Positions 23,352-32,984 of a DNA stretch of 47,388 bases are shown piece after piece (the stretch's first letter is position 1; the number at the start of each line of letters is the position of its first letter). The notes beneath the pieces are model-generated. The model saw nothing but the letters and a program-made list of their open reading frames with translations, was not told the origin of the DNA and made no database searches. The stretch lies in assembly GCA_030683105.1 (NCBI GenBank), contig JAUXMZ010000005.1:1-47388 (forward strand), given 5' to 3'. This DNA is from Burkholderiales bacterium (GTDB lineage: Bacteria > Pseudomonadota > Gammaproteobacteria > Burkholderiales > SG8-41). The translations under genes were made by a program, and so were the position numbers.

Positions 23352-24353
23352 TTAAAAAACGAACTGCCTGCCCACCGCCGAAGGCACGATAACTTCTTCG
23401 CCAAACGCCTGAACCAGCGCGCCGACCGCGCGCCAGCCGGTGCAGTGCGCCGGCACGATACGCTTTAAGCCAAAACCTTTCATGTCCTTGATCGTATCGG
23501 GAATGATTTCCTCGATCTGCTGCCCCGAAAGATGGAAGCCGCCCATCACCGCGTGCAGCGGCACGTCGCCAAAAACATTGCGCGCGTCCTTCAGCACGTT
23601 GATCACGCCGGCGTGCGAGCACGCGGTGAACACGACCGCGCCCTTGCCTTTGACATGCGCCGCGACGTAGCGCTCGTCCATGAGCCACGGGTCGGGTTCC
23701 CACGATTTGCCGTCCGCGCTGCGCTTCAGGTGCCCGGGCAGGCCTTTCTCGTAGGGTGTCACGCGCGGGATCTCGCCGCTCAGGAAAAAACACTGGTCGA
23801 GCAACAGCCGCGCTTCCGGCGCATTGACGACAGTCGCGCCGGCGGCAGCGAGTTCCCCGGGACTGGGCACCGGTTTTTGCGGCAGCGGCTCGCTGCCGTG
23901 GCGCAGCGTGCCGCGCGTCACGAACATGCCGGGATTGACGTGGCACTCGACGCGCTTGCCGCCGTTGGCCGCCGCCACCTGGCGCACCGCTTCCACCAGG
24001 CCGCCGGCATGGTCCCAGTGGCCGTGCGAGAGCACCACCGCGCCGGCATCGCCGAACGGCACCTTGAGCAGCGCGCCGTTGCGCGTCACGGTGTAGGCTT
24101 CCGGGCCGGCGTCGAACACCAGCGTCTGGCTGTCCTTGCCGCGGCGCGCGGTGATGATGAGCGAGAGACCGTGGTGCGCGCAGCAGCGGTATTCGCCCGC
24201 AGCCATCTTGAGGGTACCGTTTTTCATCAGCACCGGCACTTCGTTGGTCACGTCCTTGGGCACGGTGGACAGGCTGTCGGTGACGTTATCGACCAGTACT
24301 TGCACGTCGAGCGAGTCGAGCTCGATCAGACCGCTTGCGATGCTGTTCTGCAT
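23352..24353 (-). CDS. MBL-fold metallo-hydrolase
   Basis: The 333-residue protein has the metallo-beta-lactamase signature SHGHWDHAGG (His110, His112, Asp114, His115), a later metal His in FTACSHAGVINVL, and HAVMGGFHLSG. The arrangement matches the group related to 7,8-dihydropterin-6-methyl dihydropteroate synthase-like enzymes, including C-terminal RIVPAHCTGW. It binds two metals and probably cleaves an ester, phosphoester or lactone. AGGAG precedes the ATG. The next gene upstream, 61 bases away on the same strand, is a PaaI-type thioesterase, so the two may share a transcript. The substrate is unknown. Confidence 0.87.
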   Translation of the reverse strand: MQNSIASGLIELDSLDVQVLVDNVTDSLSTVPKDVTNEVPVLMKNGTLKMAAGEYRCCAHHGLSLIITARRGKDSQTLVFDAGPEAYTVTRNGALLKVPFGDAGAVVLSHGHWDHAGGLVEAVRQVAAANGGKRVECHVNPGMFVTRGTLRHGSEPLPQKPVPSPGELAAAGATVVNAPEARLLLDQCFFLSGEIPRVTPYEKGLPGHLKRSADGKSWEPDPWLMDERYVAAHVKGKGAVVFTACSHAGVINVLKDARNVFGDVPLHAVMGGFHLSGQQIEEIIPDTIKDMKGFGLKRIVPAHCTGWRAVGALVQAFGEEVIVPSAVGRQFVF

Positions 24354-24414
24354 ATGGGCCTACTCCTGAAAATACACTGCGGAAAAAAATAACAAAGGAG
24401 ATGTCAGCGACTCA

Positions 24415-24903
24415 TCATTTTTTGCTGCGGGGTTTTGCTTTCGTCGGCGCGGGCGCGGCGTGCGCCTTGACCGGAATCACGATCTGGGTCTGGGTGACGA
24501 TGGCGACCTTGCGCCCGTCGGGATTCTTGATGGTGGTCTGCCACACCATGGTGGTGCGCCCCAGGTGCAGCGGGATGGACACACCGGTGACCGCCGCGCC
24601 CTCGCCCGCAGCGAAAAAATTGGTCTTGGATTCAAGCGTCGAGGTGCGGTAGCCGGGCGGCAGGTTGATGATGGTGCCCATGGCGCCGAGGATGTCGGCG
24701 AAGGCCATCAGCGCGCCACCGTTGACGCGGCCGCTGCGGTTCAGGTGCATGGACGTGATCGGCATTTCCGCGACCACTTTTTTGGGGCTGACCGACACCA
24801 GGCGCACGCCCATGGCATGCGGCATACCGCGGCCGAACATTTCGCGCGTGAGCGCCACGTGCCCAGCGACAGGCGATTTTACGGATTTGCTGTGTGCAGC
24901 CAT
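24415..24903 (-). CDS. PaaI-family hotdog thioesterase
   Basis: The 162-residue hotdog-fold protein has the PaaI/YdiI pattern MHLNRSGRVNGGALMAFADILGA, with an Asn/Gly/Gly substrate site and an Asp on the central helix, then GAAVTGVSIPLHLGRTTMVWQT. Known members hydrolyse acyl-CoA thioesters, often of aromatic acids. GGGAGC precedes the ATG. The C-terminal end is basic (PTKAKPRSKK), of no clear function. It is 61 bases from the MBL-fold gene on the same strand. Confidence 0.87.
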   Translation of the reverse strand: MAAHSKSVKSPVAGHVALTREMFGRGMPHAMGVRLVSVSPKKVVAEMPITSMHLNRSGRVNGGALMAFADILGAMGTIINLPPGYRTSTLESKTNFFAAGEGAAVTGVSIPLHLGRTTMVWQTTIKNPDGRKVAIVTQTQIVIPVKAHAAPAPTKAKPRSKK

Positions 24904-25042
24904 ATTGCTCCCTGTCGTTTATTTCTTGTATTCCACGGGATCGTTGATCTTGCAGCGGGCCAGCCAGAATGCGGACAGGGCAGACTCCTCTTGAAAAAGC
25001 GAAGCTTAGCCTATCTAGCGGTGCGGATGAAGGCGCATGCGC

Positions 25043-26353
25043 TCAGCGCATGCACGCCGGATCAACGGCCAGTCTGGCGGCCTTCACAAAATCCGCGAGC
25101 AGGCACGGGTGCCCCTCGCGGTCGCTGCTGCAGGCGGGAATGCGCAGCGCTTGCTTGAGCGGCGGGGACCTGACGCTCAGCGGCCGGGCGTCACGCAGCT
25201 GACTCAACGACTGGCTGAGATAAGTGCCGTAGACGCGAAGCTGGCCGTCGCGCCCGCGCCGCAACTCGAACGCCAGCGCGCCGCCCGGCGGGGTCTGGTT
25301 AGCCCTGTACCCCTGCAGATGCCAGCTGGCGCCGAGCAATGCCGCCACGTTGTCGATATTGGTGTCGTGCCCGACCAAAAGCAGCAAGCGCGGATCGCCG
25401 GTTTCCACGAGCAGCGCATCCGTGATTTTTCCCAGCAGCATGGACCCCTGGCGCTGCGCGATATAGGGCGCCCGTTGCACGATGCCGGAGGTCAGGGCGT
25501 GCAATTTGAAACCCTGCTGCATCTTCGCGAGATCAGCGCGGCCGAAACCGAACTCCTTGCCGGAAAAGCCGTTGCCGTATTCCAGGAGCAGGATTTCCGC
25601 ATAAGTGGACGCGATGGCCAGGCCGCCTTCAAGCGAGATTTTGGCGGGATCGACCTTGAGCCGTGTCGGCAGCGCCGGCAGCGTGCAGGGGCCGCCCGGT
25701 CCGCCGAAAGACTTGTCGCACATCCTGGGCGTGCAGCACTGCAATACGCCCTGCAGCGTCTGCAAGGCGTCGCGCTCGGTCCCGGCCAGCGCCGCGAAAT
25801 CGCCCCCCGCGCGCTGCATGACCGAGGCGCGCGCCTGCTCCAGGTTGAACTTGCACAGATTGGCTTCCACCGGATGAAACAGCGGATCGCGTTCGCTGTC
25901 CGCTTTGCGCACCGGCAAGCCACATCCGGGGGCAAACCCCTCGACGATACGTTCCGCGGTCGCCTGGGTGCGCTGATCGACATCAGCATGAACCTGCACC
26001 CGTTCCCGGGCCGGGCAGCCCGCGCGGGAAAACAACCCCTGCTCCGCCAGATAATCGCGATAATAGGCGCCCACCAATTGCACGAGTTCGCCGCCGCGCG
26101 GAGTAAGGTATCCCGGCGGCACCTTGAAATCCGGCCATTTCGACACGGTCCAGCGCGCGCGAGTTTCGGGCGACGCTGTCGGCGAGCGCACGCCGTGCCG
26201 GCTCAACACCACCACGCGCAGCAGCTCGCCTTTGTCGCCGGACGTTACAGCCTGAGGGCCGGCCGCAGCGCGGCTTTCCTTCGCCGCGGCGGAATTAACA
26301 AATAATGTAATAAAAACAATAAGATAGAGAATTCCAGCCAGCAGTCTTTGCAT
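25043..26353 (-). CDS. Histidine-type acid phosphatase
   Basis: The 436-residue secreted enzyme has a signal peptide (AGILYLIVFITLFVNSAAA) and the phosphohistidine motif RHGVRSP (His53), with the proton donor in LVGHDTNIDN. It belongs to the phytase/glucose-1-phosphatase branch and acts in the periplasm on phosphate monoesters. Cysteine-rich segments in the middle (CCTPRMCDK) and the end (ACSSDREGHPC) suggest disulfides. GGGGGTAGGC precedes the ATG at 26353. A frame upstream to 26407 would give a poor N-terminus. It is an independent gene, next to the BT1-like transporter. Confidence 0.9.
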   Translation of the reverse strand: MQRLLAGILYLIVFITLFVNSAAAKESRAAAGPQAVTSGDKGELLRVVVLSRHGVRSPTASPETRARWTVSKWPDFKVPPGYLTPRGGELVQLVGAYYRDYLAEQGLFSRAGCPARERVQVHADVDQRTQATAERIVEGFAPGCGLPVRKADSERDPLFHPVEANLCKFNLEQARASVMQRAGGDFAALAGTERDALQTLQGVLQCCTPRMCDKSFGGPGGPCTLPALPTRLKVDPAKISLEGGLAIASTYAEILLLEYGNGFSGKEFGFGRADLAKMQQGFKLHALTSGIVQRAPYIAQRQGSMLLGKITDALLVETGDPRLLLLVGHDTNIDNVAALLGASWHLQGYRANQTPPGGALAFELRRGRDGQLRVYGTYLSQSLSQLRDARPLSVRSPPLKQALRIPACSSDREGHPCLLADFVKAARLAVDPACMR

Positions 26354-26440
26354 GCCTACCCCCTGATTCCCTTCTTCCCTGGTCTGACACTGAAACCGGA
26401 TTTTCATTGTAGAAGCTTGCCAGGGCCAGCCCGCAAACTT

Positions 26441-28066
26441 CTAAGCACTGCGGAATCTCGTATAGCGGGCAAACAGGATGGCCGAGATCGGCAGCGCAAG
26501 GCCGATCGCAAGCTGCACCATGAGCAGCGCGCCCAGATCGCTGTAATCGGCGGCGATCGTGACGGCGCCGCTGACGCGGTCCTTTACTTCGCGCGTGATG
26601 ACGAAAATCTCGTTCAGGTACTTGGTGCCGAGCAAAGACAGCGACAGCGCAAGATTGGTGAATGACGCCATCACCGCGAAAAACGTCGCCTTGAGGTTGG
26701 ACGGCGCGGAGCGCGCGATCCACGCCAGCATCGGGATCATCGCGATCTGCCCCAGCGGCGATTCGAGCGCGGTGTTCACCAGCGCGATGAAGCGCGCATC
26801 GACCACGCCACCGCTCAGCGCCGCGGTCCACTGGTGCAGGCCGTAGTACATGCCGAGGATGGGCAGTGACAGCACCGTGCCGACGATGGTCAAAAACCCG
26901 ATGACGTAGGCAATCGAGCGCTCGGCCATGAAGCGCCGGAAAATGAACATGCCGACTAGCGTCAGCGCGCTGCCGATCAGCGACAGCACGGACAGGAACT
27001 GCTGATCGAAGCCGAGCGTATCTATCATCCACCAGGTCACGCCTTCGCCGGGGCCGGGTATGGCGCGGAAAATGAATATGACGATGGCGGTGCCGACCAG
27101 GGTCGCGCGCGCCTGGGCGTCGAGCACGCGCGTCAGGCGCGCGATCAGAAACGCCACGATGGAAAACGAGCCGGCGAAAATAATCTCCTGGCTGTAGCGA
27201 AAGTCGCTCAGACCCATGGCCAGCGTGAACGCGACGAACACCAGGCTGCCGCCCAGTATCCACCAGTTGGGCGCGGGCCGGTCCACGGGTTCGAGCAGCA
27301 GCTCGCGCACCGTCTCCAGCGCCAGGCCGCGCGCCAGCAGGCGCTTTTTCTCGCGCGACTTCAGCCACGAGGCGATCACCACGCCCAGCACCGAGATCGC
27401 GGGAATCGCCAACGCCATCAGATAAATATCATGGTAGATGCCGGCCTTGGCCGCTTCGTCGAGCTGCCGCACGCCGGAGAACACATACAGGTTGATCAGC
27501 GCCACGAACACCGAACCGCCGATGATCGCCACCCGGCCCAGCGTCTGCATCGTGGTGTGCATGAGCTTGCGGCGCTCGGCATCGATCTCACGCCCGTCCT
27601 CGTCCACGCGCGGCACGGCTTCCACCGTCATGGCATCGGCCACCGCGTCCTGGGTCACGTAACCCACCGGCGCCAGCAGCACGCTCAGCACGTACCACGC
27701 CTCGACCGGCATAATCGCCGCCATCGCCTCGCGGCTGCCGATGAGGCCGACCATGATCAGCAGGCTGGCCGCGATCAGGCCGGCGCCCAGATAGACCAGC
27801 CCGCTTTTCCAGCGCCAGATCAGATCCACCAGGTGGCCGATCGGCATCTTGAGCGCCCACGGTATGCCCGCCCAGAAACCGAGCGCCGCCAGGAAGGCGG
27901 CCGACAGCCCGAGGTAATCCTTGACGAAGAAGGTGCCGACGATGCCGGTGAGCCCCGAGATGCCGGCCGCCATGTAGACCATCAGCGGCGGCAGGTACGA
28001 CCAGCGCAGCTCGCGCCCGAGTTCGAAAATGTTGTCGTCGATCCAGCGGTATGCGGCGGAAAACAT
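26441..28066 (-). CDS. BT1/FBT-like MFS transporter
   Basis: The 541-residue protein has about 12 or more transmembrane helices and the BT1/folate-biopterin-like opening GISGLTGIVGTFFVKDYLGL, with PWALKMPIGHLVDLIWRWK, a conserved cytoplasmic loop. A charged loop (about residues 160-180, VEAVPRVDEDGREIDAERR) separates the halves. It lies 50 bases past the NodB-like gene on the same strand, so it may be the last gene of the pigment block, or be read separately. Members import folates, pteridines or other small anions. The specificity here is unknown. Confidence 0.8.
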   Translation of the reverse strand: MFSAAYRWIDDNIFELGRELRWSYLPPLMVYMAAGISGLTGIVGTFFVKDYLGLSAAFLAALGFWAGIPWALKMPIGHLVDLIWRWKSGLVYLGAGLIAASLLIMVGLIGSREAMAAIMPVEAWYVLSVLLAPVGYVTQDAVADAMTVEAVPRVDEDGREIDAERRKLMHTTMQTLGRVAIIGGSVFVALINLYVFSGVRQLDEAAKAGIYHDIYLMALAIPAISVLGVVIASWLKSREKKRLLARGLALETVRELLLEPVDRPAPNWWILGGSLVFVAFTLAMGLSDFRYSQEIIFAGSFSIVAFLIARLTRVLDAQARATLVGTAIVIFIFRAIPGPGEGVTWWMIDTLGFDQQFLSVLSLIGSALTLVGMFIFRRFMAERSIAYVIGFLTIVGTVLSLPILGMYYGLHQWTAALSGGVVDARFIALVNTALESPLGQIAMIPMLAWIARSAPSNLKATFFAVMASFTNLALSLSLLGTKYLNEIFVITREVKDRVSGAVTIAADYSDLGALLMVQLAIGLALPISAILFARYTRFRSA

Positions 28067-28116
28067 TTTCGGTCAGGTCTCCGTCGAACAACGTCCGGCC
28101 ATGACAGCTATTCGTT

Positions 28117-28926
28117 TCAATTTGAATCTGCCGCCTGACGCAAGGTGACAAAGCGCAGGTCAGCTGCCGCAGCGCAAGTCAGAACAGCGGGAAGCGCTTC
28201 GAGAATAACCGGGATGCCGCCGGATGTGCGCGCAGCGTTGCCATCGTGCAACAACAAAATGGCGCCTGCTCGCAGGCCTCGCAACAGCTTGTTTTTAACG
28301 CTGTCAGCGTTACCGATCCGGGTGTCAAACCCGCGCGCAGACCAACTGGCAAGCTGCAGACCCAGGCGCGCCAGCGCCGGCTCGAGAAAAGGATTGCGCA
28401 AACCGGCAGGGGCTCGAAAAAACAACGGCCGCTGCCCGGTAATCGTGGTGAGTGTGTCCTGGGCGGCCTGCAATTCACGCAAGAAGCCGGCAGGCCCCAT
28501 CAGCGCAAAATGATGGCGGTGGTGCTGGCTGTGGTTTTCCACGGCATGGCCGCGGCGCACGATTTCCCGGCACAAGTCCGGGTAACGCGCAGCTTTTTCG
28601 CCGACGCAGAAAAAAGTCGCCGGGGCTGCGTAACGATCCAGTATATCCAGCACCTGCGGCGTGACGCTGGGATCGGGGCCATCGTCGATGGTCAGGGCGA
28701 TTTCATTTCTGGCGGCAGCCGCAGGCGGCAGCCGTGTCCAGTTCGACCCCAGCCAGCGACTGCGCGGCCACAACCCCACCACTGTGAGTAGCGTGTGATT
28801 GGCGAGCACGGCGCCCAGCGCCCAGTGCCACTGGCCGGGTGCTGCGATGACGGCAACGAGCGCAAGCAGATGCAGCACGATCGATGCACGGATCAACAGC
28901 GTGGGGCGCCAGCGGGATTTAAACAT
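28117..28926 (-). CDS. NodB-like polysaccharide deacetylase family protein
   Basis: The 269-residue protein begins with one or two membrane helices (about 9-60) and continues with a NodB domain: TIDDGPDPSVTPQVLDILD (the catalytic Asp pair), ATFFCVGEKAARYPD, HAVENHSQHH (metal His residues), RAPAGLRNP and ILLLHDGN. Deacetylases of this group act on N-acetyl groups of envelope glycans. It is the last gene of the tight pigment block, overlapping the exporter by 8 bases. Its role may be deacetylating a sugar head group of the pigment lipid, in line with the GT2 enzyme in the divergent block. That is inference. Confidence 0.85.
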   Translation of the reverse strand: MFKSRWRPTLLIRASIVLHLLALVAVIAAPGQWHWALGAVLANHTLLTVVGLWPRSRWLGSNWTRLPPAAAARNEIALTIDDGPDPSVTPQVLDILDRYAAPATFFCVGEKAARYPDLCREIVRRGHAVENHSQHHRHHFALMGPAGFLRELQAAQDTLTTITGQRPLFFRAPAGLRNPFLEPALARLGLQLASWSARGFDTRIGNADSVKNKLLRGLRAGAILLLHDGNAARTSGGIPVILEALPAVLTCAAAADLRFVTLRQAADSN

Positions 28927-31447
28927 GGGATCGCCTGGCGAAAATCGCAGAATACATCAGCGCCAGGAGCACGCCCGGCGCCACGGTCACGCCCATGGCC
29001 TGCAATATCGACACGTTGGAAAACATCAGCAGGCCAAAACCTGCGACGGTAGTGAGGCTGGCGAACAGCATCGAGGCAAGCGTGCGGGGGGAGATGGCAC
29101 GGCCACTCGGTTTGGCTTCAACCATTGCGCCCTCGTCCGGCGGAAGACGGTGATCAGCCCGATCAAAAAACAGGGCGTAATTGGAGCCCACCGCGACTAC
29201 CAGCAGCAAACCCACCAGATGCAGAATAATCATTTGCTGGCCAAATAAGGCCAAGCCCGCCGTGACGGTGATGACCGCGGCCGCGAGCGGCGCGATGATA
29301 CGCGCCACGCGCATGGGCGAGCGAAAAACGAATAACAACAATCCGATAATGGCAACCAGCCCGCCCAGCGACAACCGGATGGCCTCGTGCAAGTAGCCGG
29401 AATACAGGCGATCGGATTCAGCTTTCATATCCACAAGAAGAACATTGGGCAAACCCGTGGCGCTCAGTGCAGCGCGAATCCGGTTTGCGTCGATGCCGGC
29501 ACCCTCGGGTGCGGTAAGCGGCAACAAGGCTCTCCAGTGGTGGGCTTGCTGGATGAGCAGCGCATCCACCGCCATCGCCATCGAGGTCTGTTCAAGATCG
29601 GCAGCCTGCAGCAAGGGCTGGCTGCGCGCGGCTGCGACATCGGCAAGAAACGGCGCAAACCGTTGCGCACGCACCGGTAAGCCCTGAACAGCCTGCGCCA
29701 GCCGTATTTCCAGCACATCGGGGGGCGGCAAACTGGCCTGGCGGGCGCGCTGCGTCGCCGTGCTGGGAAGATAACGGCTGGGACTTTCAAATCCGGCGAG
29801 TTCGCCTTGGTCGACTTGCGTTTGCAGTATCGTGGAAACCTGTTCGGAAAACTGTAGTACGGATTCCCGGCTTGCGCCGGAAACCACCACCAGATAACGC
29901 ACATCAGGCGCCCCCATGTCGGCGCGCAGACTGGTATCCAACGCGACATCGGCCTGCGATACCGGACTTAATGAGGATATCTTGTCATTCCACAAACTGT
30001 CGCGGTGCTCGACGAGGATGGCGCAGGCCGCCAGCAGCAGGATCGCGGCCGCCCATCGCAGTGCGGGGGCGCGCTGTACCAGCCGGGACAGGACGAGGCC
30101 GACAGCCGATACGTCATGAATGCGAAAGTTCGCCGGCAGCAGATGCGGTAGGACGAAGCGGGTCACCGTTGCCGCGGCGATCAGACCGGCAATCGAATAC
30201 AGGCCGAGTTGCGCCAGACCAGGAAAGCCGGACAGCAGCAGCGCAGCAAAGCCGAATATCGAGGTCAACACACCGAGACGGATAGTGGGCCAGAAGCGCT
30301 TGATCCAGTGCTGCTGGTCTGAACCGCCCTGTTCTGATTGCACAAACAGGTAGATTGAATAATCCACTGCCTCGCCTATCAGTGCGGTGCCAAAGCCCAG
30401 GGTGATGCCATGCACCGCCCCAAAGCCCAGGCTGACTGCCGCGATGCCGGCCAGCGCGCCGCTGATGACGGGCAAAAAACCCAATGCCAATGCAGTGAAG
30501 GAACGATAAACCATTAATAACAGCGCAGCGATGAGCACAATGCTGATGATGGCCAGGCGGCTGACCTGACTTTTGATCGTGTCGCGTGAAGTCACCGAAA
30601 ACACCCCGGGGCCGGTCATTACCAATCTGGCGGATGGGGTTGCATTAACGTGAAACTCGCGCAGCGAGCCATCTCCCCCCTCTCCCGCTTGCGGGGGAGG
30701 GCCGGGGTGGGGGGAACGGTCATGGCGAGTTTCATAATCGGGGGTGGCACTTTTGCCATGACCGTTGGATGCCGTGGCAAACGCCTGCCGGATGGCGGCC
30801 ATGGCGCGTTGCTGGGCGTCGGTATCGGAGCCCGAGGCGCGCGTTTGCATCAGCATCAAGGCGCGCGCGCCGTCGCGTGATGCCCATGCGCCATCAATTT
30901 GCTGTGGGCGGGTGCCGCTGTCGAACTGGCCGAGCAAATGCACCATTTCACCAGTCGGGTCGCGCGGCAGCAGCGACTTGACCAGCAGCCCGGCAGGCGA
31001 GGCGAGCAGGTCTATGCTGTCGCTCAAGGCGGCATGCAGGCCGTCTACGCTGAAGCGCGCCGGCGTCACGGCAGGACTGAGCAGGTAGCGATTGTTGAAC
31101 AGATAAGCACGGTCGCGCTCGGCGCTGACGGGCTCGCCATTATTGACAGCGACAAAAGCAGGATCGGCGCGCAGGCGCTGGGCGATTTGCTTGGAAAGCC
31201 TGGCACGGGTGGATGCATCGGCGCCTTCTATGCCCACCAGGATGAGGCGCGAGGCCAGGCCGTCGCGTATCTGATCCAGAAGCAACTGCTGTGCTGGCGT
31301 GGGACTGCGTGGTAAAAAAGCCGATAAATCAGTGGTGAACTGGCTGCGGCTGATGATGATGGTGCAGGCGAGGATAAACGCCAGCCACAAGACGATCGCA
31401 GCGCTGGCTATCGCGGTCCGGCCACGCTGCGCCGGGGCCGGCTTCAC
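28919..31447 (-). CDS. MMPL/RND-family exporter of the pigment cluster
   Basis: The 842-residue protein has two repeats of one helix, a large periplasmic domain and a five- to six-helix bundle, the MMPL pattern. The second helix group includes RSFTALALGFLPVISGALAG and GFGTALIGEAVDYSIYLFV. Such exporters accompany aryl-polyene clusters and probably move the lipid pigment out of the inner membrane. The start is GTG at 31447, overlapping the LolA-like stop. Residues about 229-264 in the first periplasmic domain look foreign (SPHPGPPPQAGEGG). They are encoded by a REP-like palindrome inserted in frame (30671-30716). This gene ends in an 8-base overlap with NodB. Confidence 0.88.
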   Translation of the reverse strand: MKPAPAQRGRTAIASAAIVLWLAFILACTIIISRSQFTTDLSAFLPRSPTPAQQLLLDQIRDGLASRLILVGIEGADASTRARLSKQIAQRLRADPAFVAVNNGEPVSAERDRAYLFNNRYLLSPAVTPARFSVDGLHAALSDSIDLLASPAGLLVKSLLPRDPTGEMVHLLGQFDSGTRPQQIDGAWASRDGARALMLMQTRASGSDTDAQQRAMAAIRQAFATASNGHGKSATPDYETRHDRSPHPGPPPQAGEGGDGSLREFHVNATPSARLVMTGPGVFSVTSRDTIKSQVSRLAIISIVLIAALLLMVYRSFTALALGFLPVISGALAGIAAVSLGFGAVHGITLGFGTALIGEAVDYSIYLFVQSEQGGSDQQHWIKRFWPTIRLGVLTSIFGFAALLLSGFPGLAQLGLYSIAGLIAAATVTRFVLPHLLPANFRIHDVSAVGLVLSRLVQRAPALRWAAAILLLAACAILVEHRDSLWNDKISSLSPVSQADVALDTSLRADMGAPDVRYLVVVSGASRESVLQFSEQVSTILQTQVDQGELAGFESPSRYLPSTATQRARQASLPPPDVLEIRLAQAVQGLPVRAQRFAPFLADVAAARSQPLLQAADLEQTSMAMAVDALLIQQAHHWRALLPLTAPEGAGIDANRIRAALSATGLPNVLLVDMKAESDRLYSGYLHEAIRLSLGGLVAIIGLLLFVFRSPMRVARIIAPLAAAVITVTAGLALFGQQMIILHLVGLLLVVAVGSNYALFFDRADHRLPPDEGAMVEAKPSGRAISPRTLASMLFASLTTVAGFGLLMFSNVSILQAMGVTVAPGVLLALMYSAIFARRSHV
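30671..30716. repeat. REP-like palindrome inside the exporter gene
   Basis: CCCTCTCCCGC and GCGGGGGAGGG flank TT, with further GC-rich similarity on both sides to the palindrome at 7665-7694. In the exporter frame it encodes SPHPGPPPQAGEGG. The reading frame stays open, so the insertion is tolerated in a periplasmic loop. Confidence 0.75.
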
Positions 31448-32055
31448 GGTGTGGCCAGCTTTTCGATGCGCATAAGCGAGCTGTCGCCATCGGTCTGGGT
31501 GATTTCGATGCTGCGCACTGCGTAGCGCGCGCCCGCAATACGGATGCGCGTTACCACTGCCTGCATTTTTTCATCGATCGGCAGCAGTTGCAGTATCCAG
31601 CGCTCGGCTGTGCCCTCGAGATTCAGCCGGTAATTGCGTTCCAGCGCGTTGCGGTCACCCGCCAGGGTGCCGCGGATGCTGTCGATGAAAGCCGCCAGCT
31701 CCGGGTAATCCTGCAATTGCAGGCGATGTTTTTGGCGGCCACGATCGATCACCAGGGTGCCGGCATCCACCGTCATGGACTCAGGTTTGGGTTTGATGGT
31801 GCGCTTTTCCAGACGGTCAGGCGCGGTGTAGAACAACTCCCCGGAGGATTCCACTGGTTTGTCGAGCATGGCGATGAATTTTTTCTCGACAAAGCTGACA
31901 TGGTCGGAACGGGTTTGCGCCAGACCACGCATGAGCTGGTCAATATCCCACTCGGCGGCGTGACTGATGACAGGTACCGGCATCAGCGCCAGGGCAACGA
32001 GCACGCGCCGCATGATGCGCAGCGATAAGGCAGGGACGGAGGGTAATGTCATCAT
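31444..32055 (-). CDS. LolA-like periplasmic carrier
   Basis: The 203-residue protein has a signal peptide (IMRRVLVALALMPVPVISHA) and the LolA-type open beta-barrel opening (VSFVEKKFIAMLDKPVESSG, LFYTAPDRLEKRT). LolA carries lipoproteins across the periplasm. Aryl-polyene clusters commonly encode a LolA-like protein, here likely a shuttle for the lipid-linked pigment. It overlaps both neighbours by 4 bases: the acyltransferase stop (ATGA) and the exporter start (GTGA). Family and context agree. The cargo is inferred. Confidence 0.85.
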   Translation of the reverse strand: MMTLPSVPALSLRIMRRVLVALALMPVPVISHAAEWDIDQLMRGLAQTRSDHVSFVEKKFIAMLDKPVESSGELFYTAPDRLEKRTIKPKPESMTVDAGTLVIDRGRQKHRLQLQDYPELAAFIDSIRGTLAGDRNALERNYRLNLEGTAERWILQLLPIDEKMQAVVTRIRIAGARYAVRSIEITQTDGDSSLMRIEKLATP

Positions 32056-32984
32056 TTATTTGGGGGCGTTGTCGCGGGTGCGGGCTGCCAGAAATCGAAA
32101 AAATTAAACCAGTTGTAGGGCGCCTTGCGGCAGTATTGATCCAGCAGCGCGGCATAACGGGTGATGGCCGCATGCAGGGCGGCATCGCGTTGTCCGCGTT
32201 CAACGGTAGAAAAATCCGCCAGCGGATCGAAATGGATGGCGTAGCGGTTGCCGCCCAGATACAGACCGGTCATGAATACCACCGGACGCTGCAGCAATGC
32301 GGCCATGCGGAACGGCCCGCCGGGCAGGTTCGCGTTAGCGCCGAGAATTTGTACAGGATACAGGGTGTCGTCGCCCGGGGTGCGATCGGCCAGCATGCCG
32401 ACGACACCGCCTTGATCCAGGCGCTCCCGCACCCTGAGCATGGAATCGATGTGCCCCAGCCCTATGATATCCTGCACCGCCTCCGGATTGATGGCAGCCA
32501 GCATGGCGCTGATTTTTTGTGCGTTCTCCTCGTGCATGAGCATGGCGACGCGCAAATTCGTATCTTTGCGACCGATTGCACGGATCGCTTCAAAGCTGCC
32601 CAGGTGCGCGCCCAGCAGGAACAACCCTTTGCCGTCGGCAAGCAGGCGGCGCAGCATATCTTCGCCGTGAACTTCAAAATCAAACATATCGAAGCGGCGG
32701 TTTACCAGATACATGCGGTCATGGATGGTGGCGGCAAAGGTGAAAAAATGCCGGTACAGCTCGCGCCAGCGGGGCGGACGGCCTAACGCACGCCCGAGAT
32801 AATCGCCTGACGCACGACGGCTGGCCGGCGCAAACAGCAGAAAATAACCGGCGATCAGGTGCAGCACGACGCGCCCTGCGCGCCGCCCCAGACGCAGTGA
32901 TATCCAGGACATGACGCGCAACATGAACATGTTGCTGCGCTCCGGGGTATGCGCCCAGGCGGCTTGAATGACCGGCGATGTCAT
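32052..32984 (-). CDS. LpxL/HtrB-like acyltransferase
   Basis: The 310-residue protein has one N-terminal membrane anchor (about 35-55) and the lysophospholipid acyltransferase fold: GAHLGSFEAIR (the HxxxxE active site), MLADRTPGDD, GGPFRMAALLQRPVVFM and the C-terminal APYNWFNFFDFW, all as in lipid A late acyltransferases. In aryl-polyene clusters this type is thought to transfer the polyene from ACP, or an acyl chain, to a lipid head. It overlaps the dehydratase start and the LolA-like gene by 4 bases each. Confidence 0.88.
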   Translation of the reverse strand: MTSPVIQAAWAHTPERSNMFMLRVMSWISLRLGRRAGRVVLHLIAGYFLLFAPASRRASGDYLGRALGRPPRWRELYRHFFTFAATIHDRMYLVNRRFDMFDFEVHGEDMLRRLLADGKGLFLLGAHLGSFEAIRAIGRKDTNLRVAMLMHEENAQKISAMLAAINPEAVQDIIGLGHIDSMLRVRERLDQGGVVGMLADRTPGDDTLYPVQILGANANLPGGPFRMAALLQRPVVFMTGLYLGGNRYAIHFDPLADFSTVERGQRDAALHAAITRYAALLDQYCRKAPYNWFNFFDFWQPAPATTPPNK

